Origin: Aquanectria penicillioides
Lineage: Eukaryota > Ascomycota > Sordariomycetes > Hypocreales > Nectriaceae
Assembly (NCBI GenBank): GCA_003415625.1
Contig: PYIU01000009.1
Coordinates: forward strand, 1,302,001 to 1,366,000
DNA length: 64,000 nt
Reading direction: 5' to 3'
A program made the position numbers and the translations under genes. Below are positions 1-11,690 of the stretch, piece by piece. The notes under the pieces were generated by a model. It worked only from the letters and a program-made list of their open reading frames with translations. It searched no databases and was not told the origin of the DNA. The first letter of the stretch is position 1. Every line of letters starts with the position of its first letter.

Positions 1-839
1 CTAATGTAACCATGGAGCATCTGTGGCAGCTTCAATACCTAGTGGTGGCCAGGTATCCCAAATCGGATCCCAAACGAGCAAGGGTATGGGCAGGTCGAAT
101 TTGAGTTGAATAGCCTTTTCTCATCCGCGTTGGCAACTCGGGTTTTCTGAGATCGCCGCCGTGAAGCATGCTGTTCGCCCGACCTGGAGAAAGTGGCGTT
201 GCGACCAAGAGGTTGTGTCGACATTCACATGTGGATCAACATTCAGTGCTCGGAACAGCACAAGCCAGAATCATTGGGTTGACTCCAAAGGGATGGTAAT
301 ACAGATATTGATAAGTTTCTTGACTAGCATTGGGTATTTATTTTAGGAGAAAAATGCATCCACCCTCCATTTGTGCAGAGCATATGTCGGCATGAATCAA
401 GATGGTAAAAAGATGAGTGCTTCATCATAAACGTGAAATTGTATTTATACCACGATATCCTCGAAGGAACCTCGCTGCGATGATACGAAGTAGATGATGG
501 AAGCGGAGCATTTTCTGGCTGGTGCGGGCTCCCCAATTGCGGCCTATCTAAGTGCACGCATTGGGGTAGCTTGGTATTTTTGCTGTGGTGGGGTTGCATG
601 AGGTCATCCGTGCTTGATGGGCCAACACCAATTGGCTGAACTGGACTGGTGAACCCAGTCCCCATCGCCGGAAGATTCACCCAAACCTCGAGTGTCTAGT
701 GAGCTGCTTCATTCAAACTTCGACCACCTGCCACGCCAAATCATCCCGCGACGGCCCCAATCCCTCTGCTGCATCTGTATCACCCACAGGTGACTGCGCT
801 TGACGAAAGCGATATCGCGTTGAAGTCTAAGCGGCCACC
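1..839. other. upstream non-coding region
   Basis: I find no convincing gene here. Open frames on both strands are short and of non-protein-like composition. The right end is probably promoter and 5' leader of the DUF155-family gene that follows. Confidence 0.5.
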
Positions 840-1241
840 ATGGCTTCCAAGCAACGGCCATCTGTTCTGGTATGATCATGAGATACGCGGCCGATCCACT
901 AAAGTCCATTTGCTTATCAATTTCCCCAGGTGACGGACGCCCGAGAGCGACCTGGCCAACGACGATCTCTCCAGCGACAGGACACTGGCACTCCTACCGG
1001 CTCCTCCGCCCCGATGCGATTCATGACCGTCGACAATGTCCTACAGTACAATACCCAGATCCCCTCAGGCCAACCCCGTGCCCCCCCGGCCCTATCCCCG
1101 AGCACAATCTGCTACTGCTGCTACTCTCGGCGGCCGAAGAGTTGCGAGTGGCGGCGGCCTTCCGAATACCCAATCTCGAACTGGAAAACCTATGCCGTCG
1201 CGAACGACCAAGATCAGCGAGAAGCTGGTCCTCCTGCCTGA
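840..1241 (+). other. possible spliced upstream ORF or misread N-terminus of the DUF155 gene
   Basis: An ATG at 840 opens ten codons followed by a good donor (GTATGA at 870). A 60-nt intron ends in CCCCAG at 929. The joined frame then runs from 930 to a stop at 1241 and overlaps the main DUF155 frame in a different phase. It is either a long upstream ORF in the leader or the true N-terminus if the seven-C run at 1081-1087 is misread. The main frame has a TGA at 1024-1026, so it cannot extend upstream to reach this exon. Confidence 0.3.
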
Positions 1242-2854
1242 GACCGACCAAGGTGACGAGGATGCCGATGAGGAGACTGAAACCGATGCCGCCTTGGCAA
1301 GGAGACTCCAAGATGAGGACAATCGGCCTCTCAAGGATGAGGAGCTGGATGTGTTGAAGAAGAGAGGCGGGATCCGCGGGAAGAGCTATGCCGAAAGGCT
1401 GCCAAAGATGCAGAGGACGGAAAAGGTCAGCAGGTTGACAGCTTATTGCACTGCACAGGCATACAAGGTCAAAGCGACGGCAGAATTCCTGCGCAAGAAG
1501 CATGAGGCAAAGACCAAGATGTACGACGACTGCCTCTACGTTATCTATGCACTCCCTCTTCTCAACGGCACCGACGGCTACCGAGTCCGCAGCCGGCCCA
1601 TCCTGAAGACTCCAGGAACCGGCAAGACAGTGCTTGACCTTGAAATTGAGAGAAGTGAGAGACGAGATCATCACCAAGGGTACTTTGAAGATGATGCGTA
1701 TATGGGCTCCAGCCCCAACCGGGCATCTCCATTGCCGTCGCGCTATGGGGCCTCGCCGACCGCGTCGGACGACCGCGAGAACCCATTCCGACACGATGAC
1801 GATGTTTCACAGATGAACCGTCTTGCACCTGATGCCAAAAACTTTGCAGAGATGTTTGTCTTCTCATACGGCGTCGTTGTATTCTGGAATTTTACGGAGC
1901 ATCAAGAGAAGGATATCCTCGCGGACCTTACCTTCGCCGACGCCGACGCCACTGCCGAGGGACTCAGCCTACTAACCCGTCCCCTTGATCAGGACAACTA
2001 CGAGACGGAAGAATTCCACTTCGAATACAGCCCAGAAGTCAAGCGCCCGCGCGTTTTCAACGACATGATTACCCTCTTGCCACGATCTGATCACATGATC
2101 AAGCTCACCATTAGCCACGCCATCGCTCAGAGTACTCGCCTTTGCTTCTTCGAGGAGCGCATGAGTGAGACTATGCTCGATGCGCAGGATGTACCCAAGA
2201 CTCTCGCCTTGACCGGCGAACTCAACATGACTCGCCAAGAGATTGTGCGTATGCTGGGTCGCCTGTTCAAGAGCCGCGTGGACATCAACCTCTGTAAGAC
2301 CTGATTCTCTTAACACACCCAAAGGAACCTGACTGATTGAATTCACAGCCTCAAATATCCTTGACGTGCCGAATTTTTTCTGGGAATCTGAACCGACACT
2401 GCATCCTCTCTACGCTGCCATCCGCGAGTATCTCGAAATTGATCCTCGCATCAAGGTTCTCAACGAGCGCTGCCGAGTCTTCCTCGACCTCGCCGAGATT
2501 CTCTCCGACTCTGTCGCCTCCTCTAAGATGAGCGCCATCACCTGGATCATCATCGTGCTTATCGTGGTCAGTATCATGGTCACAGTCACCGAGGTCGCCA
2601 TCCGGTTCGGCATGATGTCCAAGGCGAAGACGACGCCCAGCGCAATCTTTGCTCACCCACCGCCCATCATCGGAGCCGAAGCTAGCGCGAGCCAGCCCGT
2701 GCCCTTACCCGCGAGCGATCTCGAGTTGCTCGCACGGACGCTGGGTCTCGAGGCGAACGCTACGCTTGATGAGGTCCGTGACGGGATTTGGGCGCTGAGG
2801 AGGGACAGTGACCGTGACGCACCCTTCGTGCAGGCTTCGTACGACGAAATCTGA
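1036..2854 (+). CDS. RMD1/Sif2-like DUF155 family membrane protein
   Basis: Two exons, 1036-2293 and 2349-2854, are separated by a 55-nt intron (GTAAGA...CACAG) and give about 587 residues. The second half carries the DUF155 (RMD1/YagE) region: the FVFSYGVVVFWNF stretch, the FNDMITL segment and the C-terminal FFWESEP element. Just after it lies a hydrophobic segment (ITWIIIVLIVVSIMVTVTEV), as in family members anchored near their C-terminus. The N-terminal 150 residues are low-complexity, Pro/Ser-rich and acidic. In yeast, relatives are tied to meiotic nuclear division (Rmd1) or to a Sad1-interacting factor; the biochemical activity is unknown. The start at 1036 is the first ATG after an in-frame TGA, but the N-terminus is uncertain because of the overlapping upstream frame. 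Family assignment is firm, function is not. Confidence 0.85.
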
Positions 2855-3586
2855 ACACCGGCAAGCCGAGGTGTTTCTTTTTAATCCTTTCCTTTGTATA
2901 CGTTTTCTCGCATAGCACGGCGCATTGAGGATTTCCTACCTGGGATGGTTGTTTGCTTGCTTAGTCGTATTACCTGTAACATGCTTGTGCATGCGTGTAT
3001 CCAGTTCCGTGTACTAGACCACCGGCAGTTGTTTCGTTAGGCTCAGCACCTGAATTGCCCAATCAATGTAATAAAAATGACAAATAACATGTATTCATAA
3101 ACAACAATTTGGTCTGGGGTTGATCGGCGTTGTACGCGTAAAACTCCCGCCAAAACCCACAGAAACAAGCACTACGCATGCTTTATGGATTCGCACGCCA
3201 CTTCTTTCACGGCTACGACGTAATGCATCATCTATGTTCATTGAAAAAAAAATTTGAATATGTAGGTAGGATTTACTATAAACGCAGGACCTATGTCCGC
3301 TTCCTCTTGAGCCATAGTTCCATCATCATGACTAGAGCACCCCCTTGGTTTCCCCCTTATCTCACTTGATTGCGTGAGGGTATCGGTTTATAATGGCAAT
3401 AACACTGGTGAATGTGAATCCGCCCTTGCTAGAGATCCGTGACCCACTGTCTGAACGAGATACTCCTAGCATGCTGCTGAAAAGGGGAATTCATCTCGTC
3501 TCGGCTGTTCTTCTCCATCTCATCTATGGTTTGTCATGGTATTATTAAAAACAAAAAAGGAAATGTACTTTTCGCCAAATCAAGTC
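2855..3586. other. intergenic region between convergent genes
   Basis: AT-richer spacer between the 3' ends of the DUF155 gene and the transporter gene. It should hold both 3' UTRs and polyadenylation signals. The short open frame at 3178-3369 has no protein-like features. Nothing else is visible. Confidence 0.6.
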
Positions 3587-4902
3587 CTATGATCGGGGGT
3601 TCTGCTCTACAGGCTTGTAGGCGGCGGCCTCCTGGGCCTTTCTGTTCTTGTTGTCCAGTTCCGCCTTGCTGTAAATGGCGGCACCGAGCATTGTAACACC
3701 CATACCGGCGCCATTAAGCAGGTCGATGGTCACATCGAAGAGGACAATGCCCAGCGCAACGGTCAGGCACTGCTTCAGGTTACCGCACACAGTCATTGTG
3801 AGGGCACCGGCAAGCTTGTTGGTATTAAATGATGCAATGTTGAGGAGCAGAGCTAGGAAACCGTTGCCGAAAAGGGAGGCGAAAGCGGGAGGGAGTGAAA
3901 TCTCGCCAGAGCTCATGAGCTTGTGGAAACCGCTCAGCTCACCGGTGGCGACAGCACAGGCCATGGCCTGGAGGGCGGCGAGAGGAGACATGCGCATGAG
4001 GAATTCGACGGGAGGGAGTGCGAGGGATCCGGTCATGAATCGGTTGGTGACGACCGTCTACAAATTGCGTTAGAGGCTGGGCTAGACGTAAGAGGGGATG
4101 AAGATAGGTTTACCTTGAGGGCAGCCAGAACGACACCGAGAATGGTGAGGAGGAAACCAGCATCGGTAAAGCTCATCTCACCGAGAGTAGTCATGGCTGC
4201 ACCGATGATGAGGGGGACGAGAGAGAGGTAAGTCATGGTGCTGTAGGTGCGGCCGTACCAGAGGCGGTAGATAAGGATGGTGAAGATCGGGCACAGCATG
4301 CGCATGGTCTGGTAGAAGGGGACGGACACCATGGCGAGTGACAGGTTGGAAACGGCAATGTTGGCGGTAAAGAGGGCGCTGAAGGCGACGAGGGCAAGGT
4401 TCTCGCGGCGACCCAGTCGCGACAGCTTGAAGTAGCCCATTTGCATCATGGCCCATGTGCCCGTGCTAGCGAAAGCGGCGTGGAGGAAGGTCAATAGCCA
4501 TGGGAAGTGGAACTGAGGCGCAGGCACGACGACGTCAGCATGAGTTTCAGACTCGGCAATAACGGCATCAAGGGTACCACAAAAAACCGATAACACGTTT
4601 GCTCAGATGCAGCAAGCTCGATAGTTCGGGTAGGAGATGGCGGGGAAAACGCAGGAAATTGTACTTACAGTGCTCAGCACGAGCTTGTTGTAAAGCGTGA
4701 GGAGGAGGGAGAAGAAGAAGTATGTGCCCAGCCAAGCAAACTTGACTGTGCTAGGAATGGAGTATTCGTGGTCGAGGTTTTGGCCCTTGGGGGGCTCAGT
4801 GCGGCCGGCGTTGTTTTCGACGTCGGGCTCGTTCTTGATGTCGGTATCCCTCTCGTCCGCGGCGAGCAAGGGGACAGGCTCCTCCGAATTGCGACGAGAC
4901 AT
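3587..4902 (-). CDS. TPT/DUF250-family nucleotide-sugar or triose-phosphate translocator
   Basis: Three exons on the minus strand (4902-4669, 4512-4114, 4057-3587) give 367 residues; both introns have GTAAG/GTAAA donors and CAG/TAG acceptors and keep frame. A hydrophilic N-terminus of about 50 residues is followed by about ten hydrophobic segments typical of the drug/metabolite transporter superfamily. Recognisable elements are YNKLVLST, the HFPWLLTFLHA block, and the pair NLSLAMVSVPFYQTMRM and PVEFLMRMSPLA that line the transport pore in TPT relatives. The C-terminus is short and charged. It probably moves a nucleotide sugar or phosphorylated metabolite across Golgi or ER membranes; the substrate cannot be read from sequence. 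An in-frame ATG at 4989 would add 29 residues; I prefer 4902 because the extra stretch is unlike the family. Confidence 0.88.
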
Positions 4903-7324
4903 GATGAAGTTGTTGTTGTGTGGTGGTTGGTGGTAAACGCGAGATGGAGGACAGACAGATGCGCGGGACGGGATCGCTTCGCCGTTCAAGGTCGGACCAT
5001 AAGCATACTCCTACTATCGCTAAATCGAGTAGCCCAAACAAAAGTTGCAGTGCCTTCGTAAACTCGGCCTGGGGGACGAGGGACAGCGAGGACCTCGAGC
5101 GGGTGGCAGGTGTAAGAAAAAAAAAGTCAACGAGTGGCGCGAAAGTCAATGAAAGTTCCAAGCCGGAAGCAGTGGGTAGGAAGATGAGGATGATGGGCAA
5201 GTGGCGAGTGGGCGCGCTAAAGTATCAAAACGGGCCAGGCTAGGGAGCGTTGGAAAAGCGAGTGATTGAGCCAGGAACGAGAATGCGCAAAGAATAGGCA
5301 ATCTCTAAAATATACGATGCTTGGACCGGGTGCAGGCGGGAAACACGAGGCAGCAAAATCGATCTGGTTGCAATCGGTGTCGTCAAGTGAGCAAGAATAG
5401 GTACACAAGATCAAGCAAGACGGGACGAGGAAAAGAGCGGGAGGGCGAGGGTAGAAGAATAAGACAAGGAGGGGAGAGTCACAGGGGCGACCAGGGATCG
5501 TGGCCGAGCAATCCGCGGAAACGACAGGCGGCTGACGGGATTACAGTGTCAGCAGCGTTGAGGACTTTGGGGAGAGGGACCTGGGCGAGACCTGGGTGGC
5601 ATTGAAACCCGCTGCTCGATACCTGCTCCCTGGGGGAGGAATGGGGGACTTGACGGGTCACGTCTGTGAAGCACACCGTTTCACCAAGTACCACACGCAA
5701 CATGACGGAATTAGCGCCCCCCCGGACGTCGGGCTTCGTATCTTGGCGGTCTTGGCGGACATACGCACATACGTAACTCACCTGCTCGCCTCTCCCCCTT
5801 AGCGTCCCACTGGAAGACAGCCAGGTGTCCCGCCGTGGCGGACAGAATGAACGAACGAGCTTCTGAGCTCTGCGAACCAACTGCCACACACTCTCTGCCC
5901 GTTGGCCAGCATGGAAACAAAAAAAGAATACGACGCACGGCAGTGCATACGATCACAAAAAGCGCAGCCACTCACCAGCGCCCAACAGTGCCGTCTCCCC
6001 AGCTTAAAAAGCATGGTGCCCAGCAAGCCAGCCTCTGCCCAGACCTTGGCCAGCACCTGGCCAGCACCTGGCCAAGCCTTGGCAAAGGCCTGGGCAAAGG
6101 CCTGGGCAGGCTGGGCGTCCTGCCCATTGTGGACACAGCGGTGGACACCTGCTGTGGGTGCCCTTTCCCTTTTCCACTAAAACTGAGGCATGCCGAAAGC
6201 CCTAAAGGGACGGCTTGCGCGTACAAGTTAATTTGGCAAGTTATTAACTGGGGGGCTAACCCCCATGTATCCAGGCCCAATCCTGGAGTGACGTCCTAGT
6301 CAGCGCATTGGCGACCAGTGGCTCCTTCGCACCGCGCAGAATGGAACTTGCGACCAAGTGGCGGGAGCCGGGGGCAGCCCTTGGGGCATATTATCACGTC
6401 CGCCGTGGAAGCCACTGAGCCTGGCAGCCTTGGCAGGCGTGGCAGAATACGGCGTACGGATCTCAAGGTGAAGGAGGGTAACATTCGAGCAATAAAAAGG
6501 GGGTTGAGGATCGTGCATCATAACTCGTTTCCTGTGTCCCACTGAAATCCGAAAAGAGTCGCTGACCGGCCCTAGCACCAATCAGGAGATGCAAATGCCC
6601 ATCCCATCCCGCGACCTCAACACCCTCAGTGGGCGATGCCTGGTCGCGAGGCCTGGTCACTTGGGCCATTTCTGGAGAATGGGATACCCCAGCGAGGCAT
6701 CTGTGCCCCATTCAATTGATTGAATACCGCCATCGAATGGCCGTAAGCACCAAGTCCAGCTCGGCAGGAGGTTTTCTACTCGTCATAGTCTAATGCACTG
6801 CAACATTTTAATCTTTGCTTTCCGTGTTTATCTTTCTACCCTACCGAAGCAGGGGAAGGGGAGGGGGTAGGAAGGAGGGCTGAGATGCCGTATTCCGAGT
6901 CACATCTCTCTCTCTGTCCCTGATGATCTATACTGCGGGCAGGATATACGTCTCCAATGCATGGACATCTTCAAAACGTGGGTTTTACTTGTGTGGACAC
7001 TCATTTTCAGGCGCTTACCACGCTGTTCCCGGCAGCAAGGCTCCTCCACCAGCGGAGCAGGACATACTCGTCCGCCCTGCAACCCGCAATCGGAGTTCGG
7101 ACCCAAGCAAGGCGTCCGCTAAGAGGAGAAGAAAGACCCCAAAATCCCGACAACCAAGAAACTAGCCTTCGGCTGGGGCGGAATTAAGCATGAACCAGTG
7201 ATCAATTCAACAAATGTGGTCCCCATCTCCCGTCTCCCTATCTCCATCTGACCCTGAGCTCTGGCCCCCCTGGCCGTCGGCTGGATTGATACGAATTCCG
7301 TGGGCGTTTCGAGTTCAACCTCAT
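4903..7324. other. gene-poor region, left part
   Basis: I see no supportable gene. The left end is the promoter and leader of the transporter. All open frames are short and compositionally random. Around 6050-6112 there are small tandem repeats, listed separately. Confidence 0.5.
6050..6112. repeat. short GC-rich tandem repeats
   Basis: CCAGCACCTGG is repeated twice head to tail at 6050-6071, followed by two copies of GGGCAAAGGCCT-like units ending in a CTGGGC-rich tail. The tract is GC-rich on an otherwise ordinary background, consistent with replication slippage. It is not in a recognised gene. Confidence 0.7.
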
Positions 7325-7567
7325 CGTCCCATGTTCTCCTCGTGGCAAATGTAAGACAGAGTTGCAAAGAATGAGCCAAGAGTCCAACCATCCTCCTCAA
7401 CACCTGAATTATTTTCTCCTTGGCGCTTCCATCGTATCATCGTCCCATGTTCTCCTCGTGGCAAATGTAAGACAGAGTTGCAAAGAATGAGCCAGGAGTC
7501 CAGCCATCCTCCTCAACTCCTGAATCATTTTCTCCTTGGTGCTTTCATCGTATCATCGTCCCATGTC
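7325..7567. repeat. 116-bp tandem duplication
   Basis: A unit starting CGTCCCATGTTCTCCTCGTG at 7325 is repeated at 7441, and a third partial copy (CGTCCCATGT) begins at 7557, giving a period of exactly 116 bp. The two full copies differ at only a handful of positions, so the duplication is fairly recent. It lies in non-coding sequence. Confidence 0.9.
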
Positions 7568-8829
7568 TGGGCGAGAGTTTTCGTAGCTCGAGTCTAGATC
7601 GATCATCTTGCTTCTTTTGCTGCAGGATACTGCTTTGGGTTGCGAGTACGCGTATCCCGCTCTGGACCAGCAACTTACGCGCATCAGCAGCGTCTCGGCA
7701 GGGGTTCCCGCTCACACCGGCTCCTCCATCACCCGCCTCCGGAATCCGCCCAGGGGCAGAATGATGACAGCACAAGGAAGCATAGCAAATCTTGCAAAAC
7801 GTTAGCGAATCCGCATGCGATTGGGTAAATCCTATAAGATCAACAATCCCATCTGACCGTTTCATCGGAAGCTCTGTTGGATCTTTGGTTGACAATCCCC
7901 ACTGGTCATCAGCGCCTCCATCATCTTGTCTTGTACTTTAATTACCTCATCGGCTAGTTAGCGGCGCGCCACGCTCACTGGCCACCTGCGGCTGACAGAA
8001 TATGGCCGCACACAAGTCGGCCGAAAGTCAAGTTTGCTGACGGTCCATGCTGCCGAGCAGCTTGGGCCCATCAGTAGACCCAAAAGTCTGGGTTGCCATG
8101 AGACTGATGTTTCTGTCGCGCATGCATGGTGCGTGTGTCAAAACTAGCAGCTCAGGAACAATGGCGGAGCATCCTATGTTTGAGGGGCGATTCGACTTTG
8201 CCGCAAAGGGTAATAGAGTCGCGTGTTCGATTAGATGATGGATGCCTCAGCCTGTTATGGCCGCGCAAGAAATATTTCTGGAATGCTGCCATGAAAAATT
8301 CCGCATTTTGCCTACAAAGGTACGGCTGCGGCCGCGGCGCCTGCGACGGACTGGGACTAAATTTTTCCTCTGGTCCGTCGGATATTTAGTCTGTCAGCTG
8401 TCTGCGCTAGCTGGCCTATTATCATCCGGTCTGTTTGCTCGTTTCACCTGCGCTTTGGCGAGGCTTGGCATACCTTCCATTCTGAATGGCACCAAGTTCG
8501 GAGTTCGGAACAATTCAGCCTAAAAAAGTCGTTTCACACAGTACCAGGTATCGGCCAAAATAATCAAAGAGATGATAACCTCTTTTTTGTGTGCTGGTAC
8601 ATTGATCCCTAGACTAGCTGATACATGACTGTCACTGCCCAACGCGTGCATTAAGGCAGATGAAACCTTTCTTGTATATATGATATTAGACCGATGGATC
8701 CAGTTCGAGGGAATCGTACGTCATTGTAAAGGGTAGAGTAGTCAAATTGCCTGAGGCATCCATCGCGCCTGTGATAGCCAGGGATGAGGGACCCGGTTCG
8801 AGTGTAGCTTTCGGGCCTATTTTTCCGGT
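7568..8829. other. gene-poor region, middle part
   Basis: No gene, RNA or mobile element could be supported. Open frames on both strands are under about 120 codons and look random. Confidence 0.5.
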
Positions 8830-8922
8830 TGCACGTGCAATCTCATGTGCAATCTAACTGAAAGCCGAGGACCGGGGATGCTGAAGAGATCACGTGATAC
8901 ATTGTTGCAACTTTCACGTGAT
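8830..8922. promoter_or_regulatory. cluster of three CACGTG palindromes
   Basis: CACGTG occurs at 8832-8837 (within TGCACGTGCA), 8891-8896 (within the 10-bp palindrome ATCACGTGAT) and 8915-8920 (within TTCACGTGAT), three in about 90 bp. CACGTG is the classic core for basic helix-loop-helix factors such as Cbf1 or SREBP-like proteins. The nearest downstream gene starts at 11691, so the target is unclear. Confidence 0.55.
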
Positions 8923-11690
8923 GCAACCCGTGACATATATTGCTCCCAAAACCAACCGCCACTGTTCGATACCTAGGCAGGATCGAAAGTGGGAGATGGC
9001 CGGTCCTAATTAAAGATTAAAAAAAAACCCCCAGACATATGCAGGCAATTAATCACCGACCAGCTTCAAGTGAGCGGTATATGCATCGATGTTCGGCCCG
9101 GAGGCCGCTTCGTTCGGTCCTGCCACCCATGCTCGACATCACCTACCAAACAGACTGGCCAGTCCCTTGACAGCGGGAATGCAAGGCATGCTCAAGGAGG
9201 GTGGAGGAAAGGGATGGGTGGACGGGAAGGATAGGCAAGTAATGGCCAATCTGGAGGGGCCCGGGCCCGTCTGCCTGGATCTTCTGGAAACTCATGTCTC
9301 CCACCCACACACACAGATGCTGGCACTGCCCAGCGGCGGCGGCCGGCGGGCTCGTGGCCGGACGGGGACGGGACGGACGGGGAAGAGGTTCGGTGGACGG
9401 GGGGATCGGGATCTCTCCACATCAGCCCTACCCCCATTGCCAAATCTCAAACTCAAGCGGCGCCGCTACGTAATTACTACTACCGGGAGGGAACCTTTTA
9501 GCCCCCGCGGTTAGTCCCTGCGATCCCGCCGTTCGGCCCGCTAAGCTCTCTTAACCTCTCCACGCGAGACGACAAACCTTCTTGATGGGTTTCTGATAGC
9601 GAGGGGTTGAGAGAAGCAATATCGTCAATGGGCGTCACTTGGTCGGCCAGTCCCGGATGCAAAGAAGCCAGCCGAACAAGGGGGGTAACGCCTGCCCCCC
9701 TGCAAGACGAGCTCGGTCACACACTACGGGAGTTGCGACCCCCGACGAAATCACCCATGTGCCGAGGGCTTTGTCCTTGACGACAAGCCCGAAAACGACG
9801 AGGACAAAGCAACATCGGAACTTCGTGATCAACAGCCGGCAACACACAAGCAACTTTTGTCAGCGAATGAGTCACATTTCGACTATTGCTTGCAGTCTCC
9901 CATGCAGTATTCCTTGCGCAACATCCTTCCAGTGCCTTCCCCAAGCTGCCACGGGTGCCGCCCCCAAGGTTCCCCGGGCTTGTGGGATGATGGAATGCGG
10001 CCAAGGGCACAATAGCCTGCCAGAACAATGCGCATGGCCACGGCTACGGGCCGGCATGGCATGGCATGGCAGAGCATGGCATGGACCCGAGCCGACGGGC
10101 GTGGAAACGCGCCGACCCTCCCCTCCCTCCTCCTCTTTCCATCCTTCCCACCTTTATTTGGTTGGTTTTTTTTTTTCCTCTTGATCTAAACCCCAACTTT
10201 CCAAAAGCTGTGCGGACCATATTGAGCAAAGGCGAACCCCCCTGTATGATCACAGTCAGACATACACTTGACTTCGCCCGCCGCAAGGCGAATAAAAAGA
10301 GAGATAGGTGTCAACATTTGCACATTTGGACCTTGGCCGTTGTCGAGTTTGGGGGCTAAAGCCACTTGTTGCCTATTTCCAACCCTCCTTCACGACGCTG
10401 TCGAGGGTGTTTTGTAATATTCCCTTCTGCCTCGCGGACTGCACAGCCCCAGGCGCAGCCAATGGAAGCTGATGCTGGACCCCTTTCCGGTCCGAAGGGG
10501 GGAGGAGAAGGAGGAGGCAGAGAGGAGGCGTAGTCGGAAGAGGCGTGGGATTGGGCAGCTCTCTGACCTTTGGGCATTGGTGTTGGCGTCGCAACGCCTT
10601 TTTTCGACTTTGCGCACGCCGCACCGCCGGGATTGTGTGCGTGCGACCCATTTTCCATTTGCGAGCTTCCTCCAATCGATGTACCCCATACCTCATCCGT
10701 CACTCACCGGGATCCATTCTGCAGCAACAAAATGGAAAATGCCCACTCCCTCGGGCCAGAGATGGGCCATCCGTGGCCTAGGCCATGGGCTAAGTCAAGG
10801 ATCCCCCATCCTGGCGTTGCTGCCTCTGCGCCGTGCGCTATGCCGGGAGGCGGTATCAGTTACCAAGCGATGACTCCTTCGTCATCCTCGTCGTTGTCCG
10901 CCAGCGGGCTTCTTGACAAAAAAAAAAAAGCTCCCAAACCACAATGAAGCAAGGATGGGTACACGCACAAAGCACCAGCGCACACACACCACAACACACG
11001 CTTGCTGTCTCTGAATGGAAGCAAGTAAAATAGAAAGAAGCCCCTCCCTCGTGTTCCATGCGCAGGGTGTTTCGTCGTTAGATCGATTCCGAGGCACCAA
11101 CGAGTCCGTCCGCCGTCAAAGTGTCGGTGTTGCCCGCCTATTTTCCTTCCCTTGCCTTTCCTCCATTCCGCCCCCTACCCCCCATTCCAGCCAGTTTTTT
11201 TTTTTTTTATCCCTCCCACACCCGAAAGTTGATAAAATATCAACCCGATCACTTTATTTTTTCTTCCTTGCAGCCCGACCTCATTTCCCGTCGCTCGCAC
11301 ACACCCACAGGAATTTTAACCTCCTTCTCCTTTTTTCTCGTGGGCTCGTCTCAGTTCGAAAGAGAGGGAAAACTCTTACCGATCCTCAAAGTCTGAGTCA
11401 TTGCTGGTGCTTCGAGCCCTCTTCTTCCTTATATACCCGCTGCCCCCCATTTGCGCTTGTCGCCCTACCACTCCAAAATCGTTTTTGACTCGCCTAACTC
11501 CCGCTTCCCGCTCCCACCCCTCCTTGAGGCCTGCCCGAGCGCTCGTCGCAATTCGTCCGCGCCGCCTCACTCCTGCCAGACCGTCGTGTCGTTGGGCAGC
11601 GCTGCATCGCAGTCTAGGATAACACCGAATCACCAGTAAACACAACACCGTCGCTATTTTTTTTGCGGGCAAACGTTCGCAGCCGTCGCC
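8923..11690. other. gene-poor region, right part, with pyrimidine-rich leader
   Basis: No supportable gene. From about 11100 to 11690 the plus strand is strongly pyrimidine-rich with long T and C/T runs, typical of promoters and 5' leaders of well-expressed fungal genes, and fits the leader of the gene starting at 11691. GGCAT-type short repeats occur at about 10050-10083, and a CGG/GGAC-rich stretch at about 9335-9410. Confidence 0.5.
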
